A stretch of 64,000 nucleotides of DNA from Achromobacter veterisilvae (GTDB lineage Bacteria; Pseudomonadota; Gammaproteobacteria; Burkholderiales; Burkholderiaceae_B). The stretch covers positions 1-64,000 of the forward strand of contig NZ_UFQC01000034.1 in NCBI RefSeq assembly GCF_900496975.1. Direction: 5' to 3'. Below, piece after piece: positions 60,251 to 64,000 of this stretch; the first letter of the stretch is position 1; every line of letters starts with the position of its first letter. Under the pieces are notes generated by a model. That model was not told where the DNA came from. It ran no database searches and saw only the letters and a list, made by a program, of their open reading frames with translations. A program made the position numbers and the translations under genes.

Positions 60251-61018
60251 TCATTTTTTCTTCAGCATCGCGGTGCACACCCCGCGCATCATGTCGACCT
60301 CGTCGCGGGTCAGGGCCAGCCGCGAGAACAGGTGGCGCATGCGGGGCATGAGCTTCTTGGGGTGGGCGGGATCCAGGAACTGGACGCCGACGAGCGCTTC
60401 CTCCCAGTGCGCCAGGAAGGCCTGCACCGCCGCGCTGGAGGCCGGCTCGGCCCCGCGCGGGGACTCCTGCGCGGTCGAGGCGGGCAGGAGCGGAGCCCCT
60501 TCGGCCACCAGCAGCGCGTAGCGCAGCTCCCAGGCCGCCAATTGCAGGGCCTGGGCCACGTTCAGCGAGCTGTATTCGGGATTGGCGGGAATGTGGCAGA
60601 TGCGGTGGCACAGCGCGATCTGGGCGTTGGTGAGCCCCGCGCGCTCGGTGCCCAGCACGATGGCGGCGACGCCTTCGGCGGTGTCCGCCAGGTGGCCGCG
60701 GGCCAGTTCCGCCGCCTGCCGGATGTCGCAGGGCGGGGGGCCCAGGTCGCGCACCCTGGCGGTCAGCGCGAAAGCCAGCGTCACGGGCCCCAGCGCTTCT
60801 TCGAGGGATCCATGGACCCGGGCGCCTTCCAGCACGTCCAGCGCGCCGCTGGCGAGCGCCACGGCCTCGGGCTGGCTGGTTACATCCGGAAATTTGGGCT
60901 CCACCAGCACCAGTTCGGAAAAGCCCATCGTCTTGATCGCGCGGGCGGCCGAACCCACGTTTCCGGGGTGGCTGGGGTTCACCATAATGAAGCGAACGCG
61001 TGAAAATGCTTGAGTCAT
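60251..61018 (-). CDS. trmJ: tRNA (cytidine/uridine-2'-O-)-methyltransferase TrmJ
   Basis: The product has 255 residues. SPOUT-fold methyltransferase: FIMVNPSHPGNVGSAARAIKTMGF at the start, AAIVLGTERAGLTNAQIALCH (SAM knot) and IPANPEYSSLNVAQALQLAAWELR at the knot end are TrmJ signatures. Methylates position 32 of tRNAs. The C-terminal extension (about 165-255) for tRNA binding is present. Divergent from suhB. Confidence 0.95.
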   Translation of the reverse strand: MTQAFSRVRFIMVNPSHPGNVGSAARAIKTMGFSELVLVEPKFPDVTSQPEAVALASGALDVLEGARVHGSLEEALGPVTLAFALTARVRDLGPPPCDIRQAAELARGHLADTAEGVAAIVLGTERAGLTNAQIALCHRICHIPANPEYSSLNVAQALQLAAWELRYALLVAEGAPLLPASTAQESPRGAEPASSAAVQAFLAHWEEALVGVQFLDPAHPKKLMPRMRHLFSRLALTRDEVDMMRGVCTAMLKKK

Positions 61019-61149
61019 TTAAAATGGCACGTTTGGCTTAGTGCCTTCCTGGTTTTTTGGGTCGATTTCCCCGGTTGGGGCAAGGGCGGCCCCGGGGCGC
61101 GGCAAGCGGCCTATCATCAAGCCAACTCATCGCATTCGTACGGAATTTT

Positions 61150-61935
61150 ATGCACCCGATGCTCAACATCGCCATCAAGGCGGCCCGGCGTGCCGGCACC
61201 ATTATCAACCGTGCCAGCATGGATTTGGAACGACTCAGCGTGGCTCGCAAGGGACCGCGGGATTATGTCACGGAAGTCGACCGTGCCGCCGAGGAGTCCA
61301 TCGTCGAGACGCTGCGCGCCGCCTACCCGGACCACGCCGTCCTGGGCGAGGAATTCGGCCTGCAAGGTCCCGACCAGGCCGAATTCCAGTGGATCATCGA
61401 TCCCCTGGACGGCACCACGAACTTCATCCACGGGCTGCCCAACTACGCCGTGTCCATCGCGCTGACGCAGCGCGGCCAGGTCACGCAGGCGGTCATCTAC
61501 GATCCGTCGCGCAACGAACTGTTCACCGCGAGCCGCGGCAGCGGCACCTTCCTGAACGACCGCCGCGTGCGCGTGTCGGGCCGCACCCGCTACCATGACG
61601 CGCTGCTGGGCGCGCACTGGCCCAATTCCGGCGACCTGGAACAGGGTTCCGCGCGTTTTCGCCAGATGGCCGAAGGCAGCACGGGCGTGCGCCGCCTGGG
61701 CGCCACGGTGCTGGACCTGGCCTACGTGGCCTGCGGCCGCCTGGACGGCTTCTGCGGCGTGGGCCTGAAGCCCTGGGACCTGGCGGCGGGTAGCCTGATG
61801 GTGCTGGAAGCCGGCGGGCTGGTCTCCGATTTCGACGGCGAGCAGGGCTGGATGGATACCGGCAACGTGCTGGCCGCCAGCCCCAAGATCTTCACGCAGA
61901 TGCTGTCCGCGCTGAATCCGCCGACGGCGGCCTGA
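61150..61935 (+). CDS. suhB: Inositol-1-monophosphatase SuhB
   Basis: The product has 261 residues from ATG 61150. Metal site: Glu67/68 in LGEEFG, Asp84 and Asp87 in DPLDGTTNF, and Asp in KPWDLAAGSLMVLEAGG. KGPRDYVTEVD is the conserved N-terminal block. SuhB also binds NusA and aids rRNA antitermination. Divergent from trmJ, as in many betaproteobacteria. Confidence 0.95.
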   Translation: MHPMLNIAIKAARRAGTIINRASMDLERLSVARKGPRDYVTEVDRAAEESIVETLRAAYPDHAVLGEEFGLQGPDQAEFQWIIDPLDGTTNFIHGLPNYAVSIALTQRGQVTQAVIYDPSRNELFTASRGSGTFLNDRRVRVSGRTRYHDALLGAHWPNSGDLEQGSARFRQMAEGSTGVRRLGATVLDLAYVACGRLDGFCGVGLKPWDLAAGSLMVLEAGGLVSDFDGEQGWMDTGNVLAASPKIFTQMLSALNPPTAA

Positions 61936-61955
61936 GGCAGGGCGGTTTCACCGCA

Positions 61956-61994
61956 AAAAGCAGAACGCCCCCGACCGGGGGCGTTCTGCTTTTC
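61956..61994. terminator. Bidirectional terminator between suhB and nosX
   Basis: Stem GCAGAACGCCCCC / GGGGGCGTTCTGC (61960-61972, 61977-61989), loop GACC, flanked by AAAAA and TTTT, so it serves both converging genes. Confidence 0.93.
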
Positions 61995-62009
61995 ATGCGC
62001 GGCGGACGT

Positions 62010-63008
62010 TCAGCCAGCCGGATCCTGCATGACCAGCCCGCCGTCGGACAGCGCGAACCAGGCGCGCAGCCCGTGTTCGCGGACGATGAGTTCGGTGGCG
62101 TCCAGCGGCATGTAGGAAAAGGCCGTGGACAACGCGTCGGCCATGGTGGCGTTGGGCGCCATGACGGACACGCTGCGGTACAGCGGCCGCGCGCGGCCCG
62201 TGTGCGGATCGAAAAGATGGGTGAACCGGCCTTCGGCGTCGATGGCCGTGCCATAGCCGCCGGAGGTGGCCAGGGCCTGGTTGCGCAGGCGCGCGGTGCC
62301 GAGCATGCGGGCGGGGTCCCGCGGGTCGGCCAGGCCGACCACCCAGTCGGCCGGCGCCGCCCGGGTGTCCATGCCTTGTATTTCGCCCATGTCCACCAAG
62401 GCCCGTTCCAGCCCGCCCAGCTTGAGCAGTTCGGTGATCCGATCCGTGATGTAGCCCTGCGCGATGCCGTTGAGCGTGATCCCCATCCCGGGCCGGCGCA
62501 AGGCGATGCGGTCGCTGTCCAGCGCCACGTCTTCGTACGAGACCCGCGCCAGCGCCTGCGCCACGGCCGGCGCGGCGGGGCCTTCACGGTCCGCGCCGGG
62601 CCGCGAGAAATGCTCCGCGTACAACTGCCACAGCGGCTGCACGGTGGGATCGAAGGCGCCGCCGGTCAGCCTGCCGTACCGCAGGCCGACGCTGAGCAGC
62701 CGCAGCAGGTCGGCGGGCGGGTTGTCCAGGAATCCCTGGCGGTTCAGGCGCGAGAGGGCGCTGTCGTCGCGGTACAGGCTGAAGATGGCTTCCAGCCGAT
62801 GCAATTCCCGCAGCGACTGCGCGATCAGGCGCTGCGCCGCCTGCGGGTCCGGGTGGTACAGGCGCAATTCCGCGTCGGCGCCCAGCGCGACGCCCTGCCA
62901 GATGGTCGGCGCGATCGATGCGGCGGCGCGGCGCGCGGGGTAGGGAGCGAGCGCCAGCGCGGAAGCGGCGGCGGCGATGCCGATGAAGCGGCGGCGGGTA
63001 GGGTTCAT
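62010..63008 (-). CDS. nosX: FAD:protein FMN transferase of the nos cluster (NosX/ApbE type)
   Basis: The product has 332 residues from ATG 63008. MNPTRRRFIGIAAAAS is a twin-arginine signal. ApbE blocks are visible: SLYRDDSALSRLNRQG, GGAFDPTVQPLW, the FAD site GMGITLNGIAQGYITD, ALVDMGEIQ and the metal-binding DALSTAFSYM. In nitrous-oxide reductase clusters this enzyme flavinylates NosR. It follows nosL on the same strand by 43 nt, supporting the nosX name over a general apbE. Confidence 0.88.
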   Translation of the reverse strand: MNPTRRRFIGIAAAASALALAPYPARRAAASIAPTIWQGVALGADAELRLYHPDPQAAQRLIAQSLRELHRLEAIFSLYRDDSALSRLNRQGFLDNPPADLLRLLSVGLRYGRLTGGAFDPTVQPLWQLYAEHFSRPGADREGPAAPAVAQALARVSYEDVALDSDRIALRRPGMGITLNGIAQGYITDRITELLKLGGLERALVDMGEIQGMDTRAAPADWVVGLADPRDPARMLGTARLRNQALATSGGYGTAIDAEGRFTHLFDPHTGRARPLYRSVSVMAPNATMADALSTAFSYMPLDATELIVREHGLRAWFALSDGGLVMQDPAG

Positions 63009-63051
63009 GGCGATAGGCTTGCAAAGGTGGCGGGAGCCGCGCGGCGCCGGG

Positions 63052-63552
63052 CTATTGGGTGAAGACATAGGCTTCCGGCACGTCGGCGAAAGGGACGACC
63101 CGGCCGCCGTGGGCCTGGGCGAAGGACTCGGCGTCGGCGCGCCGCGAGAACGGCATGGCGTCCTCGGCGCCCATACCGCCGATGAAGCCGCCTTCGATGA
63201 CGTAGAAGGCCTGGCGCGCCTCGACCCAGGCGGCCGGATCGGGCACGCCGTCCGGGCCGGCGGTGGACATGTCGTTGACGTAGATGGCGCTGATGGTCTT
63301 GGGTTCTTCGGGCAGCAGGGTGTAGGCGAAGACCTGCTTGATGGACGAGAACCAGACGGGCGCCGCGCGTCCCGTCAGAAAAAGCTGTCCCTTGGGACCG
63401 TTGTGTTCGTTCAGCGCCATGCCGCAGTAGTGGCCCACGGATTCCACGGTCACGGGCTGGGGCTGGGGGATTGCCTCGGGGGCGCCGCCGCTGCCGCAGG
63501 CGGCGGCAAGCAGCAAGGCGGCGAGGGCCGGGATGAGCCGCAGGCGTCTCAT
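63052..63552 (-). CDS. nosL: Copper chaperone lipoprotein NosL
   Basis: The product has 166 residues from ATG 63552, overlapping the nosY stop (ATGA). Lipobox AAAC (Cys19). The copper(I) site CGM lies in VGHYCGMALNEHNGPKGQ, and AIYVNDMST and FYVIEGGFIGGMGAEDAMPF are NosL hallmarks. Delivers copper to the CuZ/CuA centres of NosZ in the periplasm. Confidence 0.94.
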   Translation of the reverse strand: MRRLRLIPALAALLLAAACGSGGAPEAIPQPQPVTVESVGHYCGMALNEHNGPKGQLFLTGRAAPVWFSSIKQVFAYTLLPEEPKTISAIYVNDMSTAGPDGVPDPAAWVEARQAFYVIEGGFIGGMGAEDAMPFSRRADAESFAQAHGGRVVPFADVPEAYVFTQ

Positions 63553-64000
63553 AGCTGTTTCCTCCTGAAGGCCGCCGCCGCCAGCAGGAAGGGAACGGCG
63601 ATCCACAGCAGCAGCGCGGCGATCAGCGCGGCCAGCGGCAGGCTGGCCTGGTCGCTCAGGCCCGCCATGCCGGCGTACAGCGATATGTTCTCGAAGCCCG
63701 TCAGGTTCAGCAGGCGGTACACGTCCGAGGGGTTGAGCAGCAGCAGCGCGTTCAGCAGGCCGGGGCTGACGTGGCGCCCCTGGTCCGCCGCCAGGACCCC
63801 CAGCAGCGCCATGTCGTAGATCACGACGAAGAACAGCCAGACGCCCAGGGCAATGCCGGCCGCCGTGGCGCGCTCGCGCACCAGCGTGCTGATCAGATAG
63901 CCCATCGCCAGAAAGCTGGCCCCCAGCAGCACGCTGGCGCCGATCAGCAGCGCGAACGGCTGCCAGGCGCTGGCGTCCAGGCCGCCGTAGGCCCATTGCA
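63549..64000 (-). CDS. nosY: NosY ABC permease, partial (5' end beyond the window)
   Basis: The frame is open to the window edge; the visible 150 residues cover the last four membrane segments. DASAWQPFALLIGASVLLGASF, GYLISTLVRERATAAGIALGVWLFFVVIYDMALLG and LNPSDVYRLLNLTGFEN match NosY, the membrane part of the NosDFY system that handles sulfur/copper supply for N2O reductase. nosZ, nosR, nosD and nosF are expected further right. Confidence 0.9.
   Translation of the reverse strand, partial: QWAYGGLDASAWQPFALLIGASVLLGASFLAMGYLISTLVRERATAAGIALGVWLFFVVIYDMALLGVLAADQGRHVSPGLLNALLLLNPSDVYRLLNLTGFENISLYAGMAGLSDQASLPLAALIAALLLWIAVPFLLAAAAFRRKQL

Noticed and set aside
59806..60351. A 181-residue plus-strand open frame across the palindromic elements (repeated VSDTR, GVRH, SLKRPPARP)
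   Set aside because: It is the translation of the DNA repeats themselves, has no ribosome site and overlaps trmJ antisense. The periodicity belongs to the DNA, not to a protein.

Overview
The window reads as chromosomal DNA of a high-GC betaproteobacterium of the Alcaligenaceae, most like Bordetella or Achromobacter. The reasons are three periplasmic receptors of the Bug/TctC family (a family greatly expanded in these genera), a betaproteobacterial tRNA-His 3' end, TRAP and NMT1-type transport operons, many LysR/GntR/IclR regulators, and gene neighbourhoods such as yciO - M50 protease - dapA - bamC. This genus-level call is an inference from gene content; no database was searched.

Region 1 (1-3192) is the right end of a prophage. 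It holds the end of a GH24 endolysin, a nested Rz/Rz1 spanin pair, and then a cargo block. The cargo block contains an AcrIF11-like candidate anti-CRISPR ADP-ribosyltransferase, followed with a 4-nt overlap by a small HTH protein in the position of an Aca repressor. Both lie behind a near-consensus promoter whose -10 is covered by a perfect inverted repeat. Next come two small genes diverging from a textbook LexA box, an SRAP (YedK-like) DNA-protein crosslink gene, and a 45-bp copy of the tRNA-His 3' end that marks the attachment site. The acr-aca operon is the strongest candidate for an undescribed system here.

Region 2 (3200-23700) is chromosome with accessory genes: a brnTA toxin-antitoxin pair with its own operator, a DUF3182/hydrolase pair, a low-GC transglutaminase-like gene, and a long minus-strand catabolic operon. 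That operon runs LysR, HMG-CoA-lyase-like, SMP-30, TRAP DctPQM, class III CoA-transferase, Bug receptor. It is followed by VOC and YiiX-like genes, paiB, an MFS/ArsR divergent pair, and a DUF1828/DUF1829 protein with an unrecognised partner, behind a possible second LexA box.

Region 3 (23700-31700) is core: yciO, M50 protease, dapA, bamC, a small lipoprotein, the ribosomal oxygenase roxA/ycfD and mutS. A 78-bp relic of a Bug gene lies just past mutS. Region 4 (31750-43900) holds a LysR/epoxide-hydrolase-like pair, a Bug receptor, fumarylacetoacetase plus 3-hydroxybutyrate dehydrogenase with a divergent LysR, an aldose epimerase, oxidoreductases, a histone-H1-like protein and dodecin.

Region 5 (43865-44780) is non-coding. 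It contains four dispersed ~95-bp repeats, each carrying a DnaA-box-like sequence, then a Burkholderiales-type GC repeat and a short tandem repeat. Region 6 (44780-51200) has an FMN reductase, a membrane ABM-domain protein behind a perfect sigma-54 promoter, and an AtzG/AtzE amidase operon with an ABC importer and a GntR regulator. Region 7 (51590-64000) has an imelysin / di-heme oxidase / imelysin / DUF1513 iron-type operon, mscS, an IclR/Bug divergent pair, a tandemly duplicated palindromic element built from nine GTGTC(T/A)GACAC cores, trmJ, suhB, and the end of a nitrous-oxide reductase cluster (nosY-nosL-nosX), which points to denitrification.

Large open frames antisense to the real genes are high-GC shadows and were left out.
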